A stretch of DNA of 64,000 nt from Bombilactobacillus bombi (GTDB taxonomy: Bacteria > Bacillota > Bacilli > Lactobacillales > Lactobacillaceae): positions 930,001 to 994,000 of the forward strand of contig NZ_CP031513.1 in assembly GCF_003522965.1 (NCBI RefSeq). The letters are read 5' to 3'. Within the stretch, counting starts at the first letter, position 1, and every line of letters begins with the position of its first letter. Positions 1-11,307 of this stretch are shown one piece after another. The translations under genes were made by a program, and so were the position numbers. The notes beneath the pieces are model-generated. The model worked only from the letters and a program-made list of their open reading frames with translations, searched no databases and had not been told where the DNA came from.

Positions 1-16
1 TGATTAAATTGCTATA

Positions 17-760
17 TTAAATTTCTTTACCGAGCGAAAAGCCACCATCAATCGGTAAAACTGCTCCATAAATATACTCAGACACTGCACTCGCAAGAAA
101 TAATGTTGCCTGCGCGATTTCTTCTGGTTGAGCATATCGTCCAATTAAGGTCTGGCGTGCTACTTTTTTAGCAGTATCAGTATTAGTGTTGAAATCTTCT
201 TGTGTCATTGGCGTTTGAACAGCTCCAGGAGCTAGACAATTAGCCCGGATCTTGAATTTACCATAGTCAAAATTCAATTGTTTTGTATAACCTACAATAG
301 CATGTTTACTAGCCGTATAAGCTGCGCCACCGCCACTAGCCATGAAACTTGCAATGGAGGCCATATTAACAATAGTTAAAGGGCGCTGAGCAGCTAAACT
401 TTTCGCAATAAAAATATTGCAAACTAAATACATACTTCGTAGATTAGTATTTAAGACTTGATTCCATAACTGCTCATCAGTAGCTAATGAAGGTTGGTAA
501 TCATCCAAGATCCCCGCAGTGTTACAAATAATATCCATCCTAGCTAATGGCTCTAATGTCACTTTCACATCAGTGGCCTGCATTAAATCAAGTTGAATAA
601 AATGAAACCGAGCATGTTCAATATTAGCTACGTGCAAATCAATGCCATAAACCTCACAGCCTTGCTCTAAAAATAAGCGACATTGGCTGGCGCCAATCCC
701 ACTAGCACAACCAGTCACTAACACTCGTTTGTCTTTTAAGTCTGGATAAATGGCTTTCAT
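17..760 (-). CDS. SDR-family oxidoreductase (FabG-like)
   Basis: Cytosolic NAD(P)-dependent short-chain dehydrogenase/reductase, of the type usually annotated 3-oxoacyl-ACP reductase in lactobacilli. Visible motifs are the cofactor glycine motif TGCASGIG at residues 16-23, Asp41 at the end of the second strand (favours NAD(H)), an NNAG-type motif NTAG at 80-83, and the catalytic set Asn106, Ser135, Tyr148 and Lys152. The 247-residue length is normal for the family. Its ATG overlaps the stop of the DUF2829 gene as ATGA, so translation is probably coupled to that gene, and it is probably the last cistron read from the preQ1-controlled promoter. The true substrate cannot be read from the sequence; a role in fatty-acid synthesis is not implied by this location. 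Confidence 0.85.
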   Translation of the reverse strand: MKAIYPDLKDKRVLVTGCASGIGASQCRLFLEQGCEVYGIDLHVANIEHARFHFIQLDLMQATDVKVTLEPLARMDIICNTAGILDDYQPSLATDEQLWNQVLNTNLRSMYLVCNIFIAKSLAAQRPLTIVNMASIASFMASGGGAAYTASKHAIVGYTKQLNFDYGKFKIRANCLAPGAVQTPMTQEDFNTNTDTAKKVARQTLIGRYAQPEEIAQATLFLASAVSEYIYGAVLPIDGGFSLGKEI

Positions 761-981
761 GAAACTAATTGCCAGTCATCAGCCAAAATATCACAGGAAG
801 TTGGCTGAAATACTGAAAAGGCTGGTGTTTCATCCGTTTTAATTAAAAAATAAGGATTCACAGCTTCTCCTTGATACTGGGCATCAGTTATTTCAATAAT
901 ATATTGCTCACCGCTCGTCCAAGATTGGCGCACAACTTTTTTCCCTTGTTGCAATTGTTCTAAAGCTTTAGTGAACGGCAT
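757..981 (-). CDS. DUF2829 (Tad2-domain) protein
   Basis: Small 74-residue protein beginning MPFTKALEQLQQGKKVVR and ending with an ILADDW motif. This is the pattern of DUF2829, the domain of the phage protein Tad2 that sequesters the cyclic ADP-ribose signal of Thoeris defence. I chose the ATG at 981 over a longer upstream reading because the conserved domain begins there and an AGGGAG ribosome-binding site lies about 12 bases upstream. The gene overlaps the end of queT by 14 bases and the start of the SDR gene by 4, so it sits inside a preQ1-riboswitch operon. Family assignment is by pattern recognition. Its cellular role is unknown; a housekeeping nucleotide-binding role is an inference from the context. 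Confidence 0.72.
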   Translation of the reverse strand: MPFTKALEQLQQGKKVVRQSWTSGEQYIIEITDAQYQGEAVNPYFLIKTDETPAFSVFQPTSCDILADDWQLVS

Positions 982-1474
982 GTCTAATAACTTCTCCCTT
1001 ACTAAAATCAATTTTACGACTAATAATATCAATAATGATAGCTCCTATAATCATTGAGAGCATTTCCCCAGCAGAAACCGTTACCCAAGTCCACACTAAT
1101 GGTAACTTCATAAACAAATGCATCTCCAGAGCTACTAAAAAGGTCCCTGGTATCTGACAAACGGTCGCAATGGCATATTTTTGCCATTTTATTGATGTTT
1201 TACTACCGAAATACCAGGTTAAGCAAGTACCAATAATCGTGCCAGCTGTTCCAAAAATTAAATCAGGCATTCCTACAGTAGAAAATAAATTTGTAATGAA
1301 ACATCCTAAAGTTACTGCAATAATATATTTCTTGTTAAAAGCTGCCAGGTGATTAAACAACTCTGCAAATCTAATTTGCACGGCGTTAAAACTTAACGGT
1401 GCAAACAATAAAGAAATTGCAACATATAATGCAGCAACGATTGCGGGCAAGGCCCAATTTTTACTTTTTTGCAT
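968..1474 (-). CDS. queT: QueT-type queuosine precursor transporter
   Basis: Integral membrane substrate-binding (S) component for uptake of a queuosine precursor such as preQ1; family members work with the shared ECF energising module, which is not in this window. The 168-residue protein has about five hydrophobic segments and the family-like stretch containing VQIRFAELFNHLAAF near residues 32-46, and its length is usual. It is the first gene behind a preQ1-I riboswitch whose 3' tail contains its ribosome-binding site, which independently supports the assignment. DUF2829 and SDR genes follow with overlaps, forming one transcription unit. Confidence 0.88.
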   Translation of the reverse strand: MQKSKNWALPAIVAALYVAISLLFAPLSFNAVQIRFAELFNHLAAFNKKYIIAVTLGCFITNLFSTVGMPDLIFGTAGTIIGTCLTWYFGSKTSIKWQKYAIATVCQIPGTFLVALEMHLFMKLPLVWTWVTVSAGEMLSMIIGAIIIDIISRKIDFSKGEVIRHAVH

Positions 1475-1481
1475 AATATTA

Positions 1482-1520
1482 CTTCCTTAGTTTTTTTAAA
1501 TGGGATTTTGCGAACCATTC
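1482..1520 (-). promoter_or_regulatory. preQ1-I riboswitch
   Basis: Read on the minus strand the leader forms the class I preQ1 aptamer: an AUGG stem half, GGUUCGC loop entry, CCCAU closing half, then the A-rich tail AAAAAAACUAAGG. The tail runs into the queT ribosome-binding site (AAGGAAG), so ligand binding would hide that site and stop translation. The match to the known aptamer pattern (GGUUC...CCC...AAAAAACUAAGG) is close, and the downstream gene is the expected target. Confidence 0.88.
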
Positions 1521-1527
1521 ACTGTTT

Positions 1528-1555
1528 ATGATAACAAAATTATAAAATAACTCAA
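1528..1555 (-). promoter_or_regulatory. Promoter of the queT operon
   Basis: Minus-strand TTGAGT (1550-1555) and TATCAT (1528-1533) are separated by 16 bases, placing transcription start near 1521, immediately before the riboswitch. The spacing and position fit a sigma-A promoter. It lies just after the flippase stop codon. Confidence 0.6.
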
Positions 1556-1558
1556 AAC

Positions 1559-2983
1559 TTATTTAGCTGGTTTTTGCAACAATTGTCTCACAACTTGCAA
1601 AATTGGTGGCTTTAAAATAAAGATTCCCAATCCATAAATTACTATACCAATAATTACTTCTATCAAAGCTGTTAATATGGTGAATTTCCAAGTCATGTGT
1701 AAATAAAATACCACTATAAACATAATTAAACCCGATAAAAGATATTTCCAAAGGCCAATAAATAAATCTGATAACTGCATGGACTTATGAATGGCCACTA
1801 ATTGATAAATAGTAACAGCCCATTCACAAAGCACCGTTGAAATCATTGCCCCATTAGTTTTCAATAACAAAATCAGTGGTACATTAAAAACCACACTCAA
1901 GATAGCTCCTAAAGTGACAGAAGCAGTGTATTGGCGATTTTTGCCCAAGGGTAAAAGATATTGATTTCCTATAATACTTGACCATGCAATCGGTAATATT
2001 ATTAAAGACTCAATCATAATTAAAGGTGAAATAGACTCATACCCGTGACCAAAAAATAAAGGTGCAAACTTCCAAGCAACTGCTGCAATGCCAAACATCA
2101 TTGGAATTGCAGCCGCACTTGAATAATCAAAAGCCTGTTGGGTATAGCGATTAACCTTTTTTAAGTCTCCATGGGCAAATACATTGGCCACTCGTGGCAT
2201 CATTACTGTAGCTAGCGAAGTAACTATTGCTAAAAGCATCCGAATAATATTATCGGAATAAGTATAAAAACCAGCAGCTTCTACTGAGACCATAATTCCT
2301 AGCATGGTTTTATTTAATATCAAATAAACTTGTAACGCAATCTGAGGAAGAAACAAGGTTAATGATGGACGTAAATGTTGCCAAATATTTAATTGGTGCC
2401 ATTTAGGCGGTACAATATAAGTTTTTAAATAAGGAAATAATGACATATTTCCCAGTAATTGAGACATGGACAAAATAAAAATATAAAGTATTATATCGTT
2501 TTTGTTTTTGACTAAAGTAAAGATAAAAATAATCGAAATCAACTTCACAACAACATTTCGAACCACAGTCACTTTAAAATTCTCAACTCCCATAAAAAAC
2601 CAAGAAATATCAAAAGCAGCTGCAATAATTAAAATGGATTGCATTAAGTAAGCCAACTGATAAGTGTGAGTCAAAAATACAAATAAATAAAATAGAATTA
2701 AAGCTAGAGCAATCGTAAATAGACGCATAATAAAAATTTCCCAAAATGTTTGGGAAACCTTGTCTTTATCATCTCTTAAATAGGCAATTTGTCGATTACC
2801 GTAGAGAGCTACTCCGATACTGCCAAATAAGATAAAATATTGCGTATTAGCATTTGTTAATGAATTAATTCCACTGCCTGTTGGTCCTAAAACTCGAGAA
2901 ATATAAGGCATTGTAATTAAAGGTACAATAATAACAAAAATTTGATAAAAAGCATTGTAAAGATAGTTCTTGATTAACTGCAA
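1559..2983 (-). CDS. Wzx-type polysaccharide flippase
   Basis: Polytopic membrane protein of 474 residues with about 12-14 hydrophobic segments, of the MATE/MurJ-like oligosaccharide flippase superfamily. These proteins turn undecaprenyl-linked repeat units to the outer face of the membrane. The N-terminus (an amphipathic start, then PLITMPYISRVLGPTGSG) is the typical family opening. The start is a TTG preceded by an AGGT ribosome-binding site. It follows rfbD by 23 bases, so it belongs to the dTDP-rhamnose operon and points to a rhamnose-containing surface polysaccharide built by a Wzx/Wzy-type route; no obvious Wzy is identified here. Confidence 0.85.
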   Translation of the reverse strand: MQLIKNYLYNAFYQIFVIIVPLITMPYISRVLGPTGSGINSLTNANTQYFILFGSIGVALYGNRQIAYLRDDKDKVSQTFWEIFIMRLFTIALALILFYLFVFLTHTYQLAYLMQSILIIAAAFDISWFFMGVENFKVTVVRNVVVKLISIIFIFTLVKNKNDIILYIFILSMSQLLGNMSLFPYLKTYIVPPKWHQLNIWQHLRPSLTLFLPQIALQVYLILNKTMLGIMVSVEAAGFYTYSDNIIRMLLAIVTSLATVMMPRVANVFAHGDLKKVNRYTQQAFDYSSAAAIPMMFGIAAVAWKFAPLFFGHGYESISPLIMIESLIILPIAWSSIIGNQYLLPLGKNRQYTASVTLGAILSVVFNVPLILLLKTNGAMISTVLCEWAVTIYQLVAIHKSMQLSDLFIGLWKYLLSGLIMFIVVFYLHMTWKFTILTALIEVIIGIVIYGLGIFILKPPILQVVRQLLQKPAK

Positions 2984-3006
2984 TTTAATTACCTACAAAC
3001 TTATTT

Positions 3007-5453
<2,447 letters not shown>

Positions 5454-5457
<4 letters not shown>

Positions 5458-6320
5458 TGTGCCACCAATCGTAATAAATATTGTCCGTAGTCGTTTTTTT
5501 GCAACGGTTGAGCTAATTTAATAACTTGTTCTTGACTAATATAACCCATGCGATAAGCTATTTCTTCTAAGCATGCGACTTTCAAATTTTGATTGTGTTG
5601 AATTGTCGCAATAAAACTGCTAGCTTCTTGCAAAGAATCATGAGTGCCAGTATCTAACCAAGCATAACCCCGACGCATAATCTCAACGTCAAGTTGGCCT
5701 TGATTTAAATAAGCTTGATTAATACTAGTAATCTCTAATTCTCCTCGAGTTGAAGGTTCGACTTGCTGGGCAATGTCCACTACTTGATTATCATAAAAAT
5801 AAAGCCCCGTTACTGCATAATTACTGGCAGGATGCTTAGGTTTTTCAATAATCGATTTAACATGTTTATCCTCGTCAAATTCCACCACACCAAAACGTTC
5901 TGGATCGTTAACATGATACCCAAAAACCGTGGCACCGTGAACTTTTTGAGCCGTCTTTTGTAGTAATTGGGATAAACCACTACCGTAAAAAATATTATCA
6001 CCCAAGACTAAACAAACCGAGTCGGAACCAATAAACTGACGTCCGACAATAAAAGCATCCACTAAACCACGTGGTTGTTCCTGGACAGCATAACTAATAT
6101 TTAAGCCTAAACCACTACCATCATTAAATAACTCTTCAAAACGTGGTAAATCATGAGGTGTTGAAATAATTAAGATATCACGTATGCCAGCGAGCATCAA
6201 CACCGACATGGGGTAATAAATCATTGGCTTATCATATATTGGAATTAGCTGCTTTGAAATAGCCTTTGTAATTGGATATAGTCTCGTACCTGAACCACCA
6301 GCTAAAACAATTCCTTTCAT
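5454..6320 (-). CDS. rfbA: Glucose-1-phosphate thymidylyltransferase
   Basis: Makes dTDP-glucose from dTTP and glucose-1-phosphate, the entry step to dTDP-L-rhamnose. The nucleotidyltransferase signature GGSGTRLYP is at residues 8-16 with the following Lys in KAISKQL, and the EKP block ([11 protein letters not shown]) is present. The 288-residue length is normal. First gene of the rfbA-rfbC-rfbB-rfbD-flippase operon, with an AGAGGA ribosome-binding site. The neighbouring AT-rich gap upstream must hold its promoter, but I could not pick one out with confidence. Confidence 0.95.
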
Positions 6321-6753
6321 TATTGGGTCCTCTTCTCTTGAATAAAATTCCTAGTCTTTATGATAACATATGACTTTAATATTATTAATTTACAATACTA
6401 TGGATAATTTTTAAAAGTCTAATCTTAATATAAACATAGATAGAAAGATAATTGTAATTTGATTTTTCTAGCATATAAATGAATTATATATTAGAAAAGT
6501 AATCTAAGGAATAAATAATATACTAGAATCTATACTTCAATAATCACATGAACTGCGTAAACTTTTAACTAAAAATTAACTTGTATTTGCTAATATAAAT
6601 ATATAAAATATTGATGTTAACTTTTATTAAATTACTAATTTAAAAATAGCAAGTAATTGTTTTGAATACTTTATTTATAATACGCTATAAACACAGCAAT
6701 TTTAATTATTCAAAATTAATAATTCAAGGAGAATAGTTTTTACAATTTTACAT
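6321..6753. other. AT-rich intergenic gap between divergent genes
   Basis: No convincing gene is visible here. It separates leftward rfbA from the rightward gene at 6754, so it must contain divergent promoters. A weak rightward candidate is TTGAAT (6662-6667) with TATAAA (6686-6691), 18 bases apart. The base composition is markedly more AT-rich than in the rfb genes and marks the edge of an accessory patch. Confidence 0.5.
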
Positions 6754-7272
6754 ATGAAAAATAAACATTTAATTATTTTATTAATTATTAGCTTTTTAGG
6801 AATTATGATTAGTTATATCATTTTCAGTAAGAATTCTTCCTATATACAAAACATTTCACCTTCAAAAAAAGATTTTGTAACAGCAACTGAGTTCAAAGAT
6901 AATAAGACAACATTCAATAACGGTACTTATATTTATAATATTGATAATATAGGTATTAGCAATAACACAAATAAGAAGAATTTCATAGATATTAATGGCT
7001 GGATATTAAAAAAGGGAGTCAACATTAAAAACATTGTTATCAATGCTGCTTTTAAAAGCAACTCAACCTTCTATTACTTATTACCCACCTCTGTTGTAAT
7101 CAGAGAAGATGTTACTAATTTATTTAATAAAAAAAATAATTATGATTATTCAGGATTTACTGTGCACATACCTATTGATAGTAAACTAGATATTTCGCAA
7201 CATCGACTTTATATATTTTTGAAATTAAACGGATCTGAAAAAATAATAAAAACAAATTCATACCTTAATTAG
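6754..7272 (+). CDS. Membrane-anchored hypothetical protein
   Basis: I do not recognise this 172-residue protein. It has one hydrophobic segment at about residues 6-25 (IILLIISFLGIMISYIIF), after which it is hydrophilic and Asn/Lys/Ile-rich, so it is probably anchored with its bulk outside the cell. The ribosome-binding site is odd: the clear AAGGAG (about 6726-6731) is some 22 bases from the ATG, so either translation begins inefficiently or the start is a non-standard codon nearer the site. It lies 15 bases before the frameshifted polytopic gene, and the pair look co-transcribed. Codon use is extremely AT-rich, consistent with recent acquisition. Confidence 0.6.
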   Translation: MKNKHLIILLIISFLGIMISYIIFSKNSSYIQNISPSKKDFVTATEFKDNKTTFNNGTYIYNIDNIGISNNTNKKNFIDINGWILKKGVNIKNIVINAAFKSNSTFYYLLPTSVVIREDVTNLFNKKNNYDYSGFTVHIPIDSKLDISQHRLYIFLKLNGSEKIIKTNSYLN

Positions 7273-7287
7273 ATAAAGGGAATAATT

Positions 7288-8639
7288 ATGAGATTTTTAA
7301 ATAAATTAAAATTAGATTTTATAAAAAACTATGAATTTTATTTATTAGGTTTAATGTATAGTATCCTATTTAGTACAATCAAAATTTTTGGTGACGATAG
7401 TATAAATATGCAAATACCATTGAAATGTGTATTAGAAAATGTTTATAAATCATATTTTACTTGGTCATCTCGATTATTGTTAATACCATTATGTATTATA
7501 CAGAAATAATTAGTAATTATCATATTTTCTTTTTTGGATTTGTAACTGGTTTATTGATATTCTTACTGGCTAGAACATTAAATTTATTATTTAATGAAAA
7601 AAATAATAAATTGATTAAATGGGGAATTATATCTTGCATTCTAATGTATCCTTTTGACATATTGTCTTCTGCGGGTTGGATTGCCACTATTGCTACTTAC
7701 TTTTGGCCATTTGCATTAACAGTTGTCAGCCTTATACCATTAATAAAATCTTTAAAAAATCAAAAAACATCAATGATTCAAAATATTTTATGTTCTCTCA
7801 GTTTAGTTTATGCTGCTAACAATGAACAAATAGCAGTTATACTTATAATAATATATACATCTTTTTTGATTATTTTAAAAATAACACATAGGTTAAATAA
7901 ATTAATTATTTTACAATACATTTTTATATTGATTAGTATTATATTTATATTAACTACACCTGGAATTATCGCTCGTAGTAATGCAGAAGTTAAAAATTGG
8001 TTTCCTAGCTTTATAGCATTAAATAATATATCTAAATTCCAACTAGGATATACTAGTACTTTATATACAGCAGTTTTTCATCCCAATTGTTTAATTATAG
8101 CTATTGTTTCAATACTCTTCATTATTAATAATAACAATAATAGAAGCAATCTAATAAGAATAATTTGTACTATTCCTCTTGCAATAATTATAGCTTTTAA
8201 TCCAATATTTACTAATATTATTTATATAAGCAAATCAATAACTTATCCAAAACTTATATATGGATTAGTAACTACTTATAACTATACAGATATAAGTATT
8301 TTTTTAGAATATCTAGTATTAAGTTTGTTTTTGATAACTCTTGTACTAAGCATTTATTTTTCCTTTAATACTATAGAAGATAGAATATTATCCTTGACGT
8401 TATTAATTGGAGGCGTTATGTCTAGAATTGCAATGGGTTTTTCACCTACTATTTGGATATCTAATCTTAGGACTTATAGTCCTTTATTTGGCTGTATATT
8501 TTTAATACTTATAATGTTAATAAAAAAATTATTTTTTAATGATTATTGTGGAAAACAACAAAAAATAAATATTATTACTATTTTCATTATATTTGGATGT
8601 TTTAATACATTATCATTGTTTATTCAAGTTATAAATTAA
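7288..8639 (+). pseudogene. Frameshifted polytopic protein, DUF6056-like
   Basis: Two frames together encode about 450 residues of a membrane protein with roughly ten hydrophobic segments. The first frame (7288-7509) carries GDDSINMQIP and YFTWSSRLLL, resembling the DD and WxGR-type blocks at the start of DUF6056 / GT-C-like surface-glycan proteins. The second frame (from about 7461 to 8639) carries the remaining membrane segments. The frame changes by -1 within 7461-7509, as expected for a one-base deletion. No slippery heptamer is visible there, so a programmed shift is unlikely. It is either a true pseudogene or a sequence error. Family assignment is tentative. Confidence 0.62.
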
Positions 8640-8702
8640 CTAAAAATATGTTAGTGTTTTTTAGAATATCTAACTAAATATGTATAAATTTTAAAAAAGC
8701 TT

Positions 8703-8710
8703 TCTTTTTG
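8703..8710. repeat. ISL3 target-site duplication, left copy
   Basis: TCTTTTTG immediately precedes the left end of the ISL3 fossil and is repeated exactly at 10244-10251, beyond the right end. Eight bases is the duplication length characteristic of ISL3-family insertion. Confidence 0.75.
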
Positions 8711-8929
8711 GGCTCTATACTTTTGAGTGTTGATAGAAATATCAATACTTTTTTTGATATCTGATCATAATTAGATAAAATAAAAGAAACATTGTCCTGC
8801 TCGACCACCTAGTCGATTAAAACTAATGAAAGTAAGTTAGACAATATCTCTTAATAATGATTAAATCAATCTTGTCCTTGGAATAAAAGACCCCGGCTCA
8901 TTTTAAATGAAAAATGTCCGTGAGAACGT

Positions 8930-10135
8930 GCTGAAAAATATGGTCAAACGGTTACTTCTTTTATACCCATTTAACTTATCTGCGCACATACTGTTTTTAT
9001 TGCAACAATGAAACAGTAGTCAATAATTTCTGAAAAGATAGTTGGCTGCTTTTGCCCACACTTAACCGTAGTCCCTGCTATTTAGAACTGCAGAAACCGC
9101 GCCATTAGTGTCGTGTTTGCCGTCACAGTACAATAGCTCAGACTGATGTGGGTGGCTCCTCATTGTTGTATTTATCCGCGGCGTGCATTAGAATGTGATT
9201 TTAGAAGCTCGGCACAATACTTCGTCGAAAGATATTGCTGATCGGCAGAACATCTCTGCCAAAAGTGTACAACGATTTTTAGACTAAGATTATGCTGACT
9301 TACAACATTTACACTGTTACCATTTGCCAGCTCATTTATCGTTTGATGAATGTAAAGCCGCCAAGTTGATTGCTTTATTATTGCAGATGCTCAAACTCAT
9401 CAATTGTTAGAAGTATTACCGACTCGCCTAACCTAAGGTCTCAAGGCTTATTCTTAACGCTTTTATGTGCAACAAAGAAGTTAGATACAGATAATTGTTG
9501 TAGATTTGAATGCTGCTTATATTCATTGGATTCTCCAAGTATTTCCACAAAACTAGATTATTATTGATCGGGTTTCATGTAGTGCAATTAGCTAATCAAG
9601 CTGTGAATACTATCCGTGAACAAATTATGCAGACTTATGAGCAATCAAGTTCTCCGTATCGACTGTTGAAATTTCATTGGAGACTCTTTTTGAAGAATAG
9701 TAGTGCCTAGAAGCACAACGTATGCAATATCAGTTCCACTTACGCCTTTTTGAGACCCAATTTAATCTGGTTCATGCTGGACTGCAATTAAACAAAGCTT
9801 TGGCTAGACTTATGAAAGTCTGCGCCAAGCTATCGCTGAACGTAATCCTACTTTATTACAGCAGACCTTCAGCAATTATCATCCACTGTATTAATGCCAT
9901 GGATTAGGTAGTGCAAACATTGAAACAAAATCAAGCTGCAGTAGTGAATAGCTGTCAGTATTACTTTTAGTAACGGGTCCCCTTAGAAGGATTTAACCAT
10001 CGCAATTTTACGGACTAGTTATGGCATCCGCAATTGGCAGCATTTACGCTTACGCATTTATCTAAAGTTTGCCGTTTAATGGGTGTAAGGCAAAACCGTC
10101 TATCAGTTGAATTCTTTTAGTGTACCCTAAAATTG
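8930..10135 (+). pseudogene. ISL3 transposase remnant
   Basis: Many stops and frame changes break a DDE-type transposase. Recognisable fragments in order are a zinc-finger-like N-terminal part (YLELQKPRH then CRVC, near 9080-9120), a helix-turn-helix part (KDIADRQNISAKSVQRFLD, near 9220-9285), DECKAA (near 9345), the core FHVVQLANQAVNTIREQIMQ (from about 9570), and a C-terminal EGFNH followed by RNWQHLRLRIYL (near 9988-10062). These match the ISL3 layout. The short open frames in this stretch are not separate genes. No functional product is possible. Confidence 0.85.
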
Positions 10136-10179
10136 AAATCAAGGCTTTAAAAATCCATAACTACTGGGAAAACGAGAAA

Positions 10180-10207
10180 GCCAGTGTGACTAATTAGTCA
10201 CACTGGC
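10180..10207. repeat. Perfect 28-bp palindrome inside the ISL3 end
   Basis: GCCAGTGTGACTAA is followed directly by its exact reverse complement, giving a 14-bp arm palindrome without spacer. It lies just after the transposase remnant and 9 bp inside the right inverted repeat, where many insertion sequences carry a terminator. It lacks a strong T-run. It is better preserved than the coding sequence beside it. Confidence 0.75.
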
Positions 10208-10243
10208 AGGAAAAAATCTATCAACACTCTTTGACATAGAAAC

Positions 10244-10251
10244 TCTTTTTG
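10244..10251. repeat. ISL3 target-site duplication, right copy
   Basis: TCTTTTTG directly follows the right inverted repeat and matches 8703-8710 exactly. Confidence 0.75.
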
Positions 10252-10277
10252 TAATAAATATAATAATTTAGATTTAT

Positions 10278-11307
10278 ATCAGGTAGATTACAAATTTAAT
10301 CCGAACAAGCTCTAAAAACTTCAATGGCAGTTCGATAATAATGTAGTTTTAAAGGTCGGTTATTAATCAGTTCCACAGCTTCCAGTACTTGATCAGCTGT
10401 GACCTCATTAAAATTAGTCTGCTTGGGAAAGAACCAGCGCAGCTTCCGATTAAAATACTCATTACTGCCCCGTTCCCAAGGCGAATAGGGATGACAGAAA
10501 TAAGTAGTTAAACCATAGTCCTGTTTCAGGTCTTGATACTGGGCAAACTCTTTGCCATGATTGACCGTAATGCTTTGAACGGTGCTGCCAAACCGGCGCA
10601 TAAAGCCTGCAAAGGCTTGATTTAAGGATTGAGAGGTCCGATCTGGAGCCTTTGTCGCCCAAAAGAAGCGACTGCGTCGTTCTACAAAGGTAACTAAGCA
10701 AGCTTTGCTTTGCCCCCGACTAGATAAAACAGTATCCACTTCCCAATGACCAAACGTCTGACGTTGATTAATCGCTGCTGGGCGTTGTTCTCCAGTTTGA
10801 TATTGTCCTCGAGTCTCTGCTTGCGTTGACGACAACGATTACGATCAGGCAAATTCTGACAATCAAAGTCCAATCGCCTCTGATGCAGCCAATGATAAAT
10901 CGAAGCTGGCGCTATCTTAAATTTAGCAGCAATGGCTTCCGGAGACCAAGCCAAGCGTAAATGGTTTTCAATCAACTGCTTGAGAGACGCATTCAGAATG
11001 GTTTTACGGCCGCAATGTTGTCTTTTTTGATCGGCATCCTGCTGGGCTAAAACCGGGTCATAGGGTTTTACCCGTTGTAATTCGGTACAGATAGTGGACT
11101 TAGCTACACCAACTGCATCAGCGATTTGTTGTTGCGTTTGACCTTGTTGCCGTAAAAGGGCTATCGCTTCACGGTCAAACTGTGTTAAAGTAGAAGTGCT
11201 CAAAGTAATCCCTGCTTTCATGGTTTGTGTAGTAACTACCATTGAAAAGGAATTATTTTGGGTTTTTTAGATTAATGATGTTCGAATTAATTATAGAATC
11301 TACGATC
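10278..11307 (-). mobile_element. Inactivated IS30-family insertion sequence
   Basis: A roughly 1.03-kb element with imperfect terminal inverted repeats at about 10278-10306 and 11280-11307. These share GTAGATT and TAAT-CGAAC cores when one is reverse-complemented. The transposase stop codon lies inside the left repeat, as is common in IS30 elements. The element sits about 26 bp from the ISL3 duplication, so the two insertions are neighbours. The exact outer ends are uncertain by a few bases and I see no clear target duplication. Confidence 0.78.
10296..11242 (-). pseudogene. IS30 transposase, frameshifted and catalytically altered
   Basis: The N-terminal part (about 11221 down to 10830) has the IS30 helix-turn-helix (QQQIADAVGVAKSTICTEL) and a second HTH region (SPEAIAAKFKIAPASIYHWL). 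The C-terminal part (from about 10835 down) is the DDE domain with WEVDTVLSSRGQ and ERGSNEYFNR. The reading frame changes by -1 near 10818-10838, consistent with a one-base deletion between LPDRNR and ETRGQ. The second catalytic Asp, normally in a TVDHGKEF block, is Asn here (TVNHGKEF). Two independent lesions make activity very unlikely. Confidence 0.88.

Larger units (their letters stand above)
8711..10243 (+). mobile_element. Degraded ISL3-family insertion sequence
   Basis: A 1533-bp element bounded by 27-bp imperfect inverted repeats (8711-8737 and 10217-10243, 19 of 27 matching; the inner 13 bases GAGTGTTGATAGA are identical) and by an exact 8-bp direct repeat. Between them lie recognisable ISL3 transposase pieces on the plus strand in shifting frames. 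The size is normal for the family. The coding part is beyond use, yet the duplication is intact, so the element appears to have decayed in place without excision or end recombination. Confidence 0.88.

Noticed and set aside
757-981. Presence of a Thoeris or other defence island around the Tad2-domain gene
   Set aside because: No ThsA, ThsB or other defence genes are visible in the window.
757-1032. Longer 91-residue version of the DUF2829 protein
   Set aside because: The first 17 residues lie deep in the queT gene, are not domain-like, and the internal ATG at 981 has a ribosome-binding site and matches the family start.
7461-7509. Programmed -1 ribosomal frameshift in the polytopic gene
   Set aside because: No X-XXY-YYZ heptamer and no stable downstream structure are visible in the overlap.
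9370-9907. Three short rightward open frames of 60-66 codons
   Set aside because: They are pieces of the decayed ISL3 transposase in changing frames, not separate genes.
10818-10838. Programmed frameshift in the IS30 transposase
   Set aside because: IS30 transposases are normally a single frame, and a catalytic residue is also changed, so decay is simpler.
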